Assembly (NCBI GenBank): GCA_001898415.1
Contig: MKTU01000026.1
Location: 175,574 to 239,573, forward strand
Direction of reading: 5' to 3'
Origin: Rhodanobacter sp. 67-28
Lineage (GTDB): Bacteria; Pseudomonadota; Gammaproteobacteria; Xanthomonadales; Rhodanobacteraceae
DNA length: 64,000 nucleotides
Both the position numbers and the translations under genes were made by a program. Of the stretch, positions 36,068-45,006 are shown one piece after another. Below the pieces are notes generated by a model. It saw only the letters and a program-made list of their open reading frames with translations. It was not told where the DNA came from and made no database searches. Position 1 is the first letter of the stretch; each line of letters begins with the position of its first letter.

Positions 36068-36664
36068 ATGAAGAAAACCTCGCTCCTCGTGGCCTTGCCG
36101 GCCGTCGCGCTCGCCGGCCTGCTGCTCTCCGGTTGCGGCATGTTCCGTTCGCACAGCGCCTGGCAGAAGGCCCGGCAGGAGGCGCCGCTGGAGATTCCGC
36201 CCAGCATGGATCGTCCCTCCACCAGCGACGCCCTGGTGATTCCGCCGCCGGGCGCGAACCAGCCGACGGCGGACGGCGCGACTGCCTCCGTGGCGGGCGT
36301 GCCGGGCCAGGCAGGGCAGATCTCCGACGGCTTCGTGCACGAGGGCACGGTCGACAGCGTGTACCAGCAGGTGGGCAAGGTGCTGGCCGACGGCAAGGCG
36401 GGCCAACTGGTCAGCCACGACGACGCCACGCACTCCTACGTGGTCAGCGTGACGGCGGCCGCCACCGGCAAGAAGCGCGGTTTCTTCTCGCGACTGTTCG
36501 GCCGGCACCGGGATGATTCTGCCAGCACCGCCGGTGGCGGCATGCACCAGGTACAGATCAACGTGGAGAGCCGCGGCGACGCCGGCAGCGAGATCCGCGC
36601 GCAGAGCGATTCGCTGGGCGCGGTGGCCAAGGTGATCGATCGGCTGAAGTCGAAGCTGGATTGA
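36068..36664 (+). CDS. bamC: Outer-membrane assembly lipoprotein, BamC-like
   Basis: This 198-residue lipoprotein has a signal peptide with the lipobox LLSGC at about residues 19-23. It continues with PLEIPPSMDRPS, reminiscent of the BamC N-terminal segment that wraps BamD, and one helix-grip-like domain (GTVDSVYQQVGKVLADG to KVIDRLKSKLD). Enteric BamC is about 340 residues with two such domains, so this is a single-domain short form. It lies after dapA as bamC does elsewhere and is followed by a strong terminator. Context carries much of the call. Confidence 0.75.
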   Translation: MKKTSLLVALPAVALAGLLLSGCGMFRSHSAWQKARQEAPLEIPPSMDRPSTSDALVIPPPGANQPTADGATASVAGVPGQAGQISDGFVHEGTVDSVYQQVGKVLADGKAGQLVSHDDATHSYVVSVTAAATGKKRGFFSRLFGRHRDDSASTAGGGMHQVQINVESRGDAGSEIRAQSDSLGAVAKVIDRLKSKLD

Positions 36665-36684
36665 TCGCAAGCGCGCCACGCATG

Positions 36685-36716
36685 CGAAAACGCCGCCCGG
36701 AGGGGCGGCGTTTTCG
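36685..36716. terminator. Rho-independent terminator between bamC and fdxA
   Basis: A 14-bp perfect stem, CGAAAACGCCGCCC with GGGCGGCGTTTTCG, has the 4-base loop GGAG. Flanking A and T runs make it active in both directions, so it serves the convergent bamC and fdxA genes. Confidence 0.9.
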
Positions 36717-36742
36717 TTTCGACATCGTGACTGCAGGCCGGT

Positions 36743-37066
36743 TCAGCGCTCGAGCAGCGCCAGCTTGTCCGGCTTGCCTTCCCAGTCGCCGGCATCGGCG
36801 GGAGCGTCCTTGCGCTCGGTGATCACCGGCCAGCTCTTGGCCAGCTCGGCGTTGAGCGCCACCAGCGGCTCCTGCCCCACCGGCACGTCGTCCTCCGGGT
36901 AGATCGCGTTGATCGGGCACTCCGGCTCGCACAGAGTGCAGTCGATGCACTCGTCCGGGTCGATCACCAGGAAGTTCGGGCCTTCGTGAAAGGCATCCAC
37001 CGGGCACACCTCGACGCAATCGGTGTACTTGCACTTGATGCAGTTGTCGATGACGACGAAAGTCAT
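36743..37066 (-). CDS. fdxA: Seven-iron ferredoxin FdxA
   Basis: This 107-residue ferredoxin opens [23 protein letters not shown] second cluster motif, [12 protein letters not shown], follows at about residues 40-51. The cysteine spacing is that of 3Fe-4S/4Fe-4S ferredoxins of the Azotobacter FdI type. It carries electrons in the cytoplasm; the partner is unknown. It lies alone, convergent with bamC and downstream of tRNA-Glu across a repeat-bearing gap. Confidence 0.95.
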   Translation of the reverse strand: MTFVVIDNCIKCKYTDCVEVCPVDAFHEGPNFLVIDPDECIDCTLCEPECPINAIYPEDDVPVGQEPLVALNAELAKSWPVITERKDAPADAGDWEGKPDKLALLER

Positions 37067-37183
37067 GAAGTCAACTCGGCTGTAGGAAGGGGCAGATGGA
37101 ACGCTCTTCTGAAAAACGACGCAGATCCACGGCAAAGTACACCGAAGGGCTCTCGCGGGGTTCGGCAGAGGGCTCTTTTGAAA

Positions 37184-37323
37184 AGTGCGGCCATGGATGG
37201 CCGCTTTTGATCCGGCCGAAGGCCCGGAACTCCCTGCTGTCCGGATGTTCCCGGACAACCGCGATCGGGGATGATCGCACAGGTGACAGACAGTGCGGCC
37301 ATGGATGGCTGCTTTTGATCCCG
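37184..37323. repeat. Two copies of a CATGGATG-centred palindrome by tRNA-Glu
   Basis: AGTGCGGCCATGGATGG followed by CYGCTTTTGATCC occurs at about 37185-37212 and 37293-37320, 108 bases apart. Each folds as GCGGCCAT-GG-ATGGCYGC and is followed by TTTT on the plus strand. The 329-base gap 37067-37395 between fdxA and tRNA-Glu contains these units and no gene. The core resembles the hairpins downstream of tRNA-Ser. Confidence 0.75.
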
Positions 37324-37395
37324 CCGATAGCCGGTAACCTTGGGCTACCGCACTCCTTCCAGACCATGGCAATCATGGAAGATTGCACAACCAAA

Positions 37396-37471
37396 TGGCG
37401 CTCCCTACGAGACTCGAACTCGTGTTCCCGCCTTGAGAGGGCGGTGTCCTGGGCCACTAGACGAAGGGAGC
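37396..37471 (-). tRNA. tRNA-Glu(CUC)
   Basis: This 76-base tRNA is on the minus strand with acceptor stem GCTCCCT/AGGGAGC, anticodon loop CTCTCAA giving CUC, T loop TTCGAGT and an encoded CCA. It reads GAG. It points toward fdxA, from which it is separated by CATGGATG palindromes. Confidence 0.95.
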
Positions 37472-37651
37472 GTTGTGCGGCGAAGCGCGCTAGTATAGCG
37501 GAATTGCTTCGCGCGGCAACGCCCGATCGACGCGCGTCGAAGCCTGCCGCGCAGGTGCGCAGATCGTCGTCCTGCCGCGACTATTGTTGATGCTCGGCAT
37601 CGTGAACATGGCAAGCACGGGGCGCCTGCGTCCCGCAAGGATTCCAACCGC

Positions 37652-39001
37652 TTGAACCCCACACCAGGCACCGCTCCCACTCCCGCGCTGCGGATCATCC
37701 CGCGCGACCAGCACATCATTTCGCGGGCGAACATCAGCAAGGCCGCGCTGCGCGTGCTGTACCGGCTGCACGACGCCGGTTATGCCGCCTACCTCGTCGG
37801 TGGCGCGGTGCGCGACCTGTTGCTGGGGTTTCGTCCGAAGGATTTCGACGTCGCCACCGACGCCACGCCGGAGGAGGTCAAGAAGCTGTTCCGCAACTGC
37901 CGCCTGATCGGGCGGCGGTTCCGCCTGGCGCACGTGGTGTTCGGCCCGGAGATCATCGAGGTGGCCACCTTCCGCGGCACCGGCGAGGAAGGCGAGGGCG
38001 ACCGCCACATCGTCGACGGCCGCATCGTGCGCGACAACATCTGGGGCACCATCGAGGAGGACGCGCTGCGCCGCGATTTCCGCGTCAATGCCCTGTATTA
38101 CGACATCGGCGATTTCTCCGTGCGCGACTACGTCGGCGGCATGCAGGACCTGCACGATCGCGTGCTGCGCCTGATCGGCGACCCCGAGGTGCGCTACCAC
38201 GAAGATCCGGTGCGCATGCTGCGTGCCGCGCGGCTGGCGGGCAAGCTCGGCATGCGCATCGACGCCGCCGCCGCGGCGCCGTTCGAATCGCTGGGGCCGC
38301 TGCTGGCCGACGCCGCGCCGGCGCGGCTGTTCGACGAATCGCTGAAGATGTTCCTGGCCGGCAACGGCCTGAAGAGCTTCCGCATGCTGGAGCAGTGCGG
38401 CCTGCTGAAGTTCCTGTTCCCGGCCACGGCGCGCGCGCTCAAGCGTGGCGATGCGGCGTTGCGTTCGCTGGTGGAGCAGGGCCTGGCCAATACCGATGCA
38501 CGCATCGGTGAAGGCAAGTCGGTCACCCCCGCGTTCCTGTTTGCGGTGCTGCTGTGGGGAGAGGTGCGCGACGAGGCCCATCTCGGCATCGAACGCGGCC
38601 TGGACGGCGCCGAGGCGTGGTCGCGCGCGGCCGCCAAGGTGGTCGGCGAACAGTGTCAACGGGTGGCGATCCCGCGGCGTTTCACCTTCACCATGGAAGA
38701 GATCTGGTCGCTGCAACCGCGCTTCGAGCAGGTGCAGCGCAAGCGGGTGTTCCGCCTGATGGCGCATCCGCGCTTTCGCGCGGCGTTCGACTTCCTGCTG
38801 CTGCGCGCCGACGAATCGCCGGCGATGCGTGAACTGGGGCAGTGGTGGGCGCACGCTCAGCGCCTGCCGCAGGACGTGCTGGCTGCGGCCTTGCCGGTGC
38901 TCGGCGGTGCGGCCGAGGCCACCGCCGCACCGGCGGTACGCAAGCCGCCGCGCCCGCGCCGGCGTCGGCGCAAGCGCAGCGACAGCCCGGCCTCCGAATG
39001 A
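37652..39001 (+). CDS. pcnB: Poly(A) polymerase I
   Basis: This 449-residue class II nucleotidyltransferase has the head-domain signature YLVGGAVRDLLLG, then FDVATDATPEEVKKLF with the catalytic aspartates. It also has RRDFRVNALYYD, the neck helix YHEDPVRMLRAARLAGKLG and a basic Arg/Lys tail ([10 protein letters not shown]) typical of PcnB. The tail and neck separate it from CCA-adding enzyme. It adds poly(A) tails that mark RNA for decay. TTG 37652 is used as the start. Its stop overlaps folK as ATGA, and it heads a five-gene operon, as pcnB-folK-pan does in many gammaproteobacteria. Confidence 0.93.
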   Translation: MNPTPGTAPTPALRIIPRDQHIISRANISKAALRVLYRLHDAGYAAYLVGGAVRDLLLGFRPKDFDVATDATPEEVKKLFRNCRLIGRRFRLAHVVFGPEIIEVATFRGTGEEGEGDRHIVDGRIVRDNIWGTIEEDALRRDFRVNALYYDIGDFSVRDYVGGMQDLHDRVLRLIGDPEVRYHEDPVRMLRAARLAGKLGMRIDAAAAAPFESLGPLLADAAPARLFDESLKMFLAGNGLKSFRMLEQCGLLKFLFPATARALKRGDAALRSLVEQGLANTDARIGEGKSVTPAFLFAVLLWGEVRDEAHLGIERGLDGAEAWSRAAAKVVGEQCQRVAIPRRFTFTMEEIWSLQPRFEQVQRKRVFRLMAHPRFRAAFDFLLLRADESPAMRELGQWWAHAQRLPQDVLAAALPVLGGAAEATAAPAVRKPPRPRRRRRKRSDSPASE

Positions 39002-39483
39002 CCCTCGCCTACGTGGCGCTGGGCAGCAATCTCGGCGAACCGCGCCAGCAGGTGCTCGACGCGCTGGTCGCGCTGGCCGGCCTGCCCGGCACCCGCGTGC
39101 TGCAGCGCTCGCCGCTTTACCGCACGCCGCCCTGGGGCGTGCTCGACCAGCCGCCCTTCATCAACGCCGTGGCCGAGCTGGAGACGACGCTGTCGCCCGA
39201 GGCGCTGCTGCAGCACCTGCTGGCCATCGAGCAGCGCGCCGGCCGTGTCCGCGCCGAACGTAACGGGCCGCGCACGCTCGACCTGGATCTGCTGCATGTC
39301 GAGGGCGCGCATCGAGACGATCCGTCATTGACCCTGCCGCATCCGCGGCTGGCCGAGCGCGCTTTCGTGCTGTTGCCGCTGAACGATGTCGCGCCGGATC
39401 TGCATCTGCCCGGCATGGGTCGCGTGGCCGAGCTGCTGGCGCGGGTCGACCCGGTCGGTTGCGAACGGCTGCTTGCGCCATAA
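38998..39483 (+). CDS. folK: 2-amino-4-hydroxy-6-hydroxymethyldihydropteridine pyrophosphokinase
   Basis: This 161-residue protein is HPPK. It has [12 protein letters not shown] at the N-terminus, [10 protein letters not shown] with [11 protein letters not shown], and the signature [16 protein letters not shown] containing the metal-binding aspartates. It transfers pyrophosphate from ATP to 6-hydroxymethyl-dihydropterin in folate synthesis. It starts within the pcnB stop codon (ATGA). Confidence 0.96.
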   Translation: MTLAYVALGSNLGEPRQQVLDALVALAGLPGTRVLQRSPLYRTPPWGVLDQPPFINAVAELETTLSPEALLQHLLAIEQRAGRVRAERNGPRTLDLDLLHVEGAHRDDPSLTLPHPRLAERAFVLLPLNDVAPDLHLPGMGRVAELLARVDPVGCERLLAP

Positions 39484-39515
39484 TCGGCAGCTATTCCGCC
39501 CGACCAGGAAAATCC

Positions 39516-40346
39516 GTGTACGTGCAGAACGCCAATCTCCCCGACCGCAAGCCGGTGACCGTGCCGGGCCTGCGCGCGATGAAGGCGCGGGGCGAGCGCA
39601 TCACCATGCTGACGGCCTACGACGCCAGCTTCGCCTGGCAGCTGGAAGCGGCGGGTATCGACGTGGCGCTGGTCGGCGATTCGCTCGGCATGGTGGTGCA
39701 GGGTCACGCCAGCACCTTGCCGGTGACGCTCGACCAGATGGTCTACCACACCGCAGCCGTGGCGCGCGGCTTGTCCGCCACCTTGCTGGTGGCCGACCTG
39801 CCGTTCATGGCCGATCGCGACGTCGCCCACGTGCTCGCGGCCGGTGCGCGGCTGGTCGGTGAAGCGGGTGCGGCGATGGTGAAGCTCGAAGGCGCCGCCG
39901 CGCACGTGCTGGAGGGCATCGCCGCGCTGACCGCGCGGGCCATGCCGGTATGCGCGCATCTGGGACTGACCCCGCAATCCGTGCACCGCTTCGGCGGTTT
40001 CCGCGTCCAGGGCCGGGAGCAGGCCGCGGCGGATCAACTGGTGGCCGACGCGTTGGCGGTGCAGGCGGCGGGCGCGCAATTGCTGGTGATGGAGGGCGTG
40101 CCGGTCGAACTGGGCCGGCGCGTGACCGCGGCGGTGGAGATCCCGGTGATCGGCATCGGCGCCGGCCCGCATTGCGATGGCCAGGTGCTGGTGATCCACG
40201 ACATGCTCGGCGTCACGCCCGGCAAGCGCCCCAAGTTCAGCAAGGATTTTCTCGCCGGCCGCGATTCTGTGGCAGCGGCGATCCGCGCCTATGCGGACGA
40301 CGTGCGCAGCGGTGCCTTTCCGGCGCCGGAACATTGTTTCAACTGA
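39516..40346 (+). CDS. panB: 3-methyl-2-oxobutanoate hydroxymethyltransferase
   Basis: This 276-residue TIM-barrel enzyme has [30 protein letters not shown], read with normal family spacing, [25 protein letters not shown] and [21 protein letters not shown]. It makes ketopantoate from 2-ketoisovalerate and methylene-tetrahydrofolate, the first step of pantothenate synthesis. I chose GTG 39516 because AGGA lies 6 bases upstream; an in-frame start at 39459 would overlap folK and adds unrelated residues. panC follows after 17 bases. Confidence 0.95.
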   Translation: MYVQNANLPDRKPVTVPGLRAMKARGERITMLTAYDASFAWQLEAAGIDVALVGDSLGMVVQGHASTLPVTLDQMVYHTAAVARGLSATLLVADLPFMADRDVAHVLAAGARLVGEAGAAMVKLEGAAAHVLEGIAALTARAMPVCAHLGLTPQSVHRFGGFRVQGREQAAADQLVADALAVQAAGAQLLVMEGVPVELGRRVTAAVEIPVIGIGAGPHCDGQVLVIHDMLGVTPGKRPKFSKDFLAGRDSVAAAIRAYADDVRSGAFPAPEHCFN

Positions 40347-40363
40347 GCTGACGAGTTTCCACC

Positions 40364-41209
40364 ATGCAAACGGTTCAGGATGCGCCGGCGTTGCGCGCCG
40401 CGGTTCGCGGCTGGCGCAGCAAGGGCCAGACGGTCGGCTTCGTGCCGACCATGGGCAATCTGCACGCCGGCCACCAGTCGCTGGTGCGGCTGGCGCGGGC
40501 GCGTGCCGATCGGGTGGTGGCGAGCGTGTTCGTCAATCCGACCCAGTTCGGCCCCGGCGAGGATTTCGAGCGCTACCCGCGCACCCTGGTGCACGACCAG
40601 GCGGCGCTGGCCGATGAAGGTTGCGACCTGCTGTTTGCACCCGAGGTCGCCACGATCTATCCCTACGGCGCCGCGCTCAGCGTGAACCTGCGCGTGCCGC
40701 AGGTCACCGCCACGCTGGAAGGTGCCCACCGGCCCGGCCACTTCGACGGTGTGGCCACCGTGGTGTGCAAGCTGTTCAACCTGGTCAATCCGGACCTGGC
40801 CGTGTTCGGGCAGAAGGATTTCCAGCAGCTCAAGGTGATCGAGCGCATGGTGCGCGACCTGTCGCTGCCAGTGAAGGTGATCGCCGCGCCCATCGTGCGC
40901 GACGACGACGGGTTGGCGCTGAGTTCGCGCAACCAGTACCTTTCGGCGCAGGAGCGTGCGCGGGCGCCGCTGATACACGACACCTTGCTGAAAATGCGCG
41001 AATTGCTGGGCCAGGGCCACGCCTGGCGCGCCGTGGAGCAGGTGGCCGAAGCCCAGCTGACCCGCGCCGGCTTCGTGCCCGACTACGCGGCGATCCGCCG
41101 GGCCGGGGATCTCGCCGAGCCGGACGATGGCCAGCGTGACGGGCTGGTGGCGCTGATCGCCGCGCGGCTGGGCGGCACCCGGCTGATCGACAACTTGCTG
41201 TTGGACTGA
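40364..41209 (+). CDS. panC: Pantothenate synthetase
   Basis: This 281-residue enzyme shows the HIGH-type motif of PanC within [20 protein letters not shown], then [36 protein letters not shown] and the KMSKS-like segment [11 protein letters not shown]. It ligates pantoate and beta-alanine using ATP. It lies in the order panB-panC-panD. Confidence 0.96.
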   Translation: MQTVQDAPALRAAVRGWRSKGQTVGFVPTMGNLHAGHQSLVRLARARADRVVASVFVNPTQFGPGEDFERYPRTLVHDQAALADEGCDLLFAPEVATIYPYGAALSVNLRVPQVTATLEGAHRPGHFDGVATVVCKLFNLVNPDLAVFGQKDFQQLKVIERMVRDLSLPVKVIAAPIVRDDDGLALSSRNQYLSAQERARAPLIHDTLLKMRELLGQGHAWRAVEQVAEAQLTRAGFVPDYAAIRRAGDLAEPDDGQRDGLVALIAARLGGTRLIDNLLLD

Positions 41210-41306
41210 GCCGCCCGCACATATCGTGGGCGGGCCGTTGATGTTGCAGCGCAGCGCCATCGGTTCGATAATCGCCGACTTTGCGGAGCACCGCGGGAAC
41301 AACGTC

Positions 41307-41699
41307 ATGCACCTGAACATGCTCAAGGCCAAGATCCACCGCGCCACGGTGACGCACGCCGAGCTGCACTACGAAGGCTCGATCGCGATCGACGGCTTGC
41401 TGCTGGATGCGTCGGGCATCCGCGAGTACGAGCAGATCCACGCGTGGAACGTCAACAACGGCAAGCGCTTCGTCACCTACGCGCTGCGCGCCGAGGAAGG
41501 CTCGGGGATCATCTCGGTGAACGGCAGTGCCGCGCATCGGGCCAAGCCCGGCGACATCGTCATCATTGCCGCCTTCGCCCAGCTGAACGAGGCGGAGCTG
41601 GAGAAATTCCAGCCCACCTGCGTGTACATCGCCGCCGGTGAAGGGAACCACATCAGCCACACCAACCGCTCGATCCCCAAGCAGATGGCCGCTGCCTGA
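41307..41699 (+). CDS. panD: Aspartate 1-decarboxylase
   Basis: This 130-residue protenzyme carries [14 protein letters not shown]. With ATG 41307 as the start, the self-cleavage site falls between Gly24 and Ser25, exactly as in Escherichia coli, and Ser25 becomes the pyruvoyl cofactor. Other family pieces are the [12 protein letters not shown] segment and [19 protein letters not shown]. It makes beta-alanine for PanC. It lies 97 bases after panC and is convergent with queG. Confidence 0.96.
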   Translation: MHLNMLKAKIHRATVTHAELHYEGSIAIDGLLLDASGIREYEQIHAWNVNNGKRFVTYALRAEEGSGIISVNGSAAHRAKPGDIVIIAAFAQLNEAELEKFQPTCVYIAAGEGNHISHTNRSIPKQMAAA

Positions 41700-41750
41700 C
41701 GGTCGGCCCCGGGCTTGCCGGCGGCGCCGTCGCCGGCTTGACCGCGGGAT

Positions 41751-42845
41751 TCAGCCAGCGCGCCGTTTGGCCGCTTGCTGCGCCAGCGCCCAGGCGACGT
41801 GTTCGCGCACCAGCGGCGAGGCATCGTCGGCGCGGCTGGCGAGGGCGGCGTCGACCGAGTCGCCGGGAGGCGCGTTGCCCAGCGCCACGGCGATATTGCG
41901 CAGCCAGCCTTCGTAGCCGGTGCGGCGGATCGCCATGCCTTCGGTACGTTTGAGAAACTCCTCCTCGCTCCAGCCGAACAGCTCGACCAGCTTCGCGCCG
42001 TCCAGGCTGTGCCGCGGCGCGAAATCCGCCTCGGTGGCGACCTGCGCGAACTTGTTCCAGGGGCATACCAGCTGGCAGTCGTCGCAACCGAAGATGCGGT
42101 TGCCCATCGGCGCGCGCAGCTCTTCGGGAATGCTGCCCTTGAGCTCGATCGTGAGATACGAAATGCAGCGTTTGGCGTCGAGCTGGTACGGCCCGGTGAT
42201 TGCCTGGGTCGGGCACACCTCGATGCAGCGCGTGCAGGTGCCGCAGTGCGCGCTGGCCGGTTCATCCACCGGTAGCGGCAGGTCGGTGTACAGCTCGCCG
42301 AGGAAGAAGTACGAGCCGGCATGACGGTTGATCAGCACGGTGTGCTTGCCGATCCAGCCCAGCCCCGAGTTGCGCGCCAGCGCTTTTTCCATCACCGGCG
42401 CGGAATCGACATAGGCGCGATGGCCGAACTCGCCCACCGCGGCGCGGATGCGCTCGGCCAATTTCTGCAGGCGGTTGCGCATCAGCTTGTGATAGTCGCG
42501 GCCCAGCGCGTAACGCGAGACGTAGCCGGCTTCGCCGTCGCCGAGCACGTCCCAGGCGTTGGCGGTGCCGGGTGGGGCGTAATCCATGCGCACCGAGATG
42601 ACGCGTTGCGTGCCCGGTTCCAGTTCAGCCGGGCGGGTGCGCTTGCTGCCGTGTCTGGCCATGTACTCCATCTCGCCGTGCCGGCCGGCATCGAGCCAGT
42701 GCTGCAGATGCCGCTCATCCTCGGCGAGGTCGACACCGCTGATGCCGGTCTCGGCAAACCCCAGTTCGCGCGCCCAGCGCTTGATGTCGCGGGCGAGCGC
42801 GGCGTAATCGGTTGAGGCGGAAGCGGACGACACGGACATCCGCAT
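41751..42845 (-). CDS. queG: Epoxyqueuosine reductase QueG
   Basis: This 364-residue protein has the cobalamin-binding N-terminal region (DSAPVMEKALARNSGLGWIGKH) and two 4Fe-4S motifs: CGTCTRCIEVCPTQAI and CDDCQLVCPWNKF. HEAT-like helices lie at the C-terminus. It reduces epoxyqueuosine to queuosine in tRNA wobble position 34. ATG 42845 is used. Its 5' end is back to back with nnrD, 29 bases apart, so both promoters overlap. Confidence 0.95.
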   Translation of the reverse strand: MRMSVSSASASTDYAALARDIKRWARELGFAETGISGVDLAEDERHLQHWLDAGRHGEMEYMARHGSKRTRPAELEPGTQRVISVRMDYAPPGTANAWDVLGDGEAGYVSRYALGRDYHKLMRNRLQKLAERIRAAVGEFGHRAYVDSAPVMEKALARNSGLGWIGKHTVLINRHAGSYFFLGELYTDLPLPVDEPASAHCGTCTRCIEVCPTQAITGPYQLDAKRCISYLTIELKGSIPEELRAPMGNRIFGCDDCQLVCPWNKFAQVATEADFAPRHSLDGAKLVELFGWSEEEFLKRTEGMAIRRTGYEGWLRNIAVALGNAPPGDSVDAALASRADDASPLVREHVAWALAQQAAKRRAG

Positions 42846-42861
42846 AGTCTAGTCGCACCCC

Positions 42862-42867
42862 TATAAT
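42862..42867 (+). promoter_or_regulatory. Perfect -10 hexamer just ahead of nnrD
   Basis: TATAAT at 42862-42867 ends 7 bases before the nnrD ATG. RNA polymerase normally starts about 7 bases after the -10 element, so the transcript should begin at or within a base or two of the start codon. No good -35 element or Shine-Dalgarno sequence is visible. Confidence 0.6.
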
Positions 42868-42874
42868 TCGCCGC

Positions 42875-44365
42875 ATGTCCGAACCTTCGCCCCGCGACCT
42901 GTACACCGTCGACGACATGCGGCGGATCGATCGCGCCGCGCTGGATGCACTGGGCATCTCCGGCAGCGAGTTGATGCGCCGTGCCGCCAGCGACGCCCTG
43001 CGCAGCCTGCACCGGCGCTGGCCGCAGGCGCGCAGGCTTCGCGTGCATTGCGGCCCGGGCAACAACGGCGGCGATGGCTTCCTGCTTGGCGTGCTGGCGC
43101 GCGAAGCGGGCCTGCAGGTCGACATGGTGGCGCTGGCCGACACGTCGCGCGGCGATGCCGCATCGGCGCGTGCCGCGTGGGTGGACGCCGGCGGTGCAGT
43201 GCATGCCGTCGACGCACTGCACGAATTGCCGGAGCCCGACGTGCAGGTGGATGCGCTGTACGGCATCGGCTTGAACCGCGCGCCCGAGCCGGCTGCCGCG
43301 GCGCTGATCGAACGCATCAACGGCAGCGGCATCCCCGTCCTGGCGCTCGACGTGCCGTCCGGGCTGGACGCCGACAGCGGGCAGTGCCCCGGTGCCGCGA
43401 TCCGCGCGGATCTCACGGTCACTTTCATCGCCGACAAGCGCGGCCTGCACACCGGTCGCGCAGCCGACTGCACGGGCGTGCTGGAGCTGGCGACGCTGGG
43501 CGTGCCGGCCAGTGCGTTTGCGCAGGTGGCGCCGGACGCGCATCTGCTTGTTGCCGCGAGCCTGCCGCCGCGCCGTCGCTATGCCAACAAGGGCAATTAT
43601 GGCCATGTGCTGGTGATCGGTGGCGGGCAGGGCATGGCCGGCGCCGTGCACCTGGCCGGCGCGGCGGCACTGCGCGCCGGTGCCGGCCTGGTCAGCGTCG
43701 CCACGCATGCCGAACACGTGGGCGCGCTCAACGCCGGGCGACCGGAATTGATGGCCCACGGCGTGGACGGCCCGCAGGCGCTGCGGCCGCTGCTGGAGCG
43801 TGCCGACACGCTGGCGCTCGGCCCGGGGCTCGGCCAGTCCGCGTGGTCGCATGCGCTGTGGCTGACCGCGCTGGATGCCCGCAAGCCGCTGGTGCTCGAC
43901 GCCGACGGCCTCAACCTGCTGGCGAAGGAGCCTCGGCGATTCACCGCGCCGACCGTGCTGACACCGCATCCGGGCGAGGCGGCGCGATTGCTCGGCCGTT
44001 CCGTGGAGGCGGTCGAGCGTGACCGTTTCGCGGCCGCGCGCGAGCTGGCCGCGCGCTTCGATGCCGTCGTGGTGCTGAAGGGCGCCGGCAGCCTGGTGGC
44101 CGATCCGAATGGACGTCTGGACGTCTGTCCGTGGGGCAACCCCGGCATGGCATCCGGCGGCATGGGCGACCTGCTCACCGGCATCGTCGCGGCGATGCTC
44201 GCGCAAGGCTGCGACGCCTGGCAGGCGGCACGCCTCGGCGTCGGCCTGCATGCGCGGGCCGGCGACCTCGCCGCATGCGAGGGCGAGCGCGGCTTGCTGG
44301 CCAGTGACCTGCTGCTGCCGCTGCGGCGGCTCGGCAATGCCGTTCCCTGTGAAACCGACGAATGA
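42875..44365 (+). CDS. nnrD: Bifunctional NAD(P)H-hydrate epimerase/ADP-dependent dehydratase
   Basis: This 496-residue protein fuses an N-terminal YjeF_N epimerase domain (about 1-210; VHCGPGNNGGDGFLLG, YGIGLNR, DVPSGLDADSG) to a C-terminal ribokinase-like dehydratase domain. The latter holds KGNYGHVLVIGGGQGMAGA, TPHPGEAARLLG and NPGMASGGMGDLLTGIVAA. Together they repair hydrated NAD(P)H. The gene begins an nnrD-tsaE-amiC-mutL order that is conserved from enterics. Its transcript may be leaderless. Confidence 0.95.
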   Translation: MSEPSPRDLYTVDDMRRIDRAALDALGISGSELMRRAASDALRSLHRRWPQARRLRVHCGPGNNGGDGFLLGVLAREAGLQVDMVALADTSRGDAASARAAWVDAGGAVHAVDALHELPEPDVQVDALYGIGLNRAPEPAAAALIERINGSGIPVLALDVPSGLDADSGQCPGAAIRADLTVTFIADKRGLHTGRAADCTGVLELATLGVPASAFAQVAPDAHLLVAASLPPRRRYANKGNYGHVLVIGGGQGMAGAVHLAGAAALRAGAGLVSVATHAEHVGALNAGRPELMAHGVDGPQALRPLLERADTLALGPGLGQSAWSHALWLTALDARKPLVLDADGLNLLAKEPRRFTAPTVLTPHPGEAARLLGRSVEAVERDRFAAARELAARFDAVVVLKGAGSLVADPNGRLDVCPWGNPGMASGGMGDLLTGIVAAMLAQGCDAWQAARLGVGLHARAGDLAACEGERGLLASDLLLPLRRLGNAVPCETDE

Positions 44366-44835
44366 ACGGGACCATGTCCAACGAGCTTTCCCGCAGCTTG
44401 CCGGACGAGGCCGCGACCGCCGCACTGGCGCAACGTGTGGCCGGCCTGCTGGATCACGGCCTGGTGGTCTACCTGCATGGCCCGCTCGGCGCCGGCAAGA
44501 CCAGTTTCGCCCGGGCCCTGCTGCTGGCGCTGGGCGTGGGCGAGCGGGTCAAGAGCCCGACCTACAGCCTGGTCGAGGGCTATGCGACCGCGCAGCGACC
44601 GGCCTGGCATCTCGACCTGTACCGCATTGCCGACCCCGCCGAGCTGGAGTGGCTGGGCCTGGACACGCTGGCCGACCCGGCTGCGCTGGTGCTGGTGGAG
44701 TGGCCCGAACGCGGTGCCGGCGCCTTGCCGGCGGCGGATCTCCACGTTCATCTCGATTACGCCGGGACCGGTCGCCAGGCCGTCCTGCGTGCCGATACCG
44801 TGCGTGGCGACGAGTTGCTCTCGCGCCTGTCCTGA
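44362..44835 (+). CDS. tsaE: tRNA threonylcarbamoyladenosine biosynthesis ATPase TsaE
   Basis: This 157-residue P-loop protein has VVYLHGPLGAGKTSFARALL (Walker A), KSPTYSLVEGY (switch-like) and LVLVEWPERG. It works with TsaB and TsaD in forming t6A37 on ANN-decoding tRNAs. The ATG at 44362 overlaps the nnrD stop (ATGA); ATG 44374 is a possible alternative. Confidence 0.95.
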   Translation: MNGTMSNELSRSLPDEAATAALAQRVAGLLDHGLVVYLHGPLGAGKTSFARALLLALGVGERVKSPTYSLVEGYATAQRPAWHLDLYRIADPAELEWLGLDTLADPAALVLVEWPERGAGALPAADLHVHLDYAGTGRQAVLRADTVRGDELLSRLS

Positions 44836-45006
44836 CACTCCAAGTGACTATTTCTGCTTGGGTTTTCCCCGGTCGCCGAATCGGGCAGGGAGCTGTTCGA
44901 AATGTGGCACTTGCGGCCGATAACTTGATATCCCCTGATGAATGCACTGCAGGTGGCGGATATTAAAAGGAAAACCCGCTTGCATTCAGATGGCGACTGC
45001 GTTTCA

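Noticed and set aside
41700..41750. GC-rich hairpin between panD and queG as a terminator
   Set aside because: GCCGGCG/CGCCGGC can pair but lacks a T run on either strand, so intrinsic termination is not supported.
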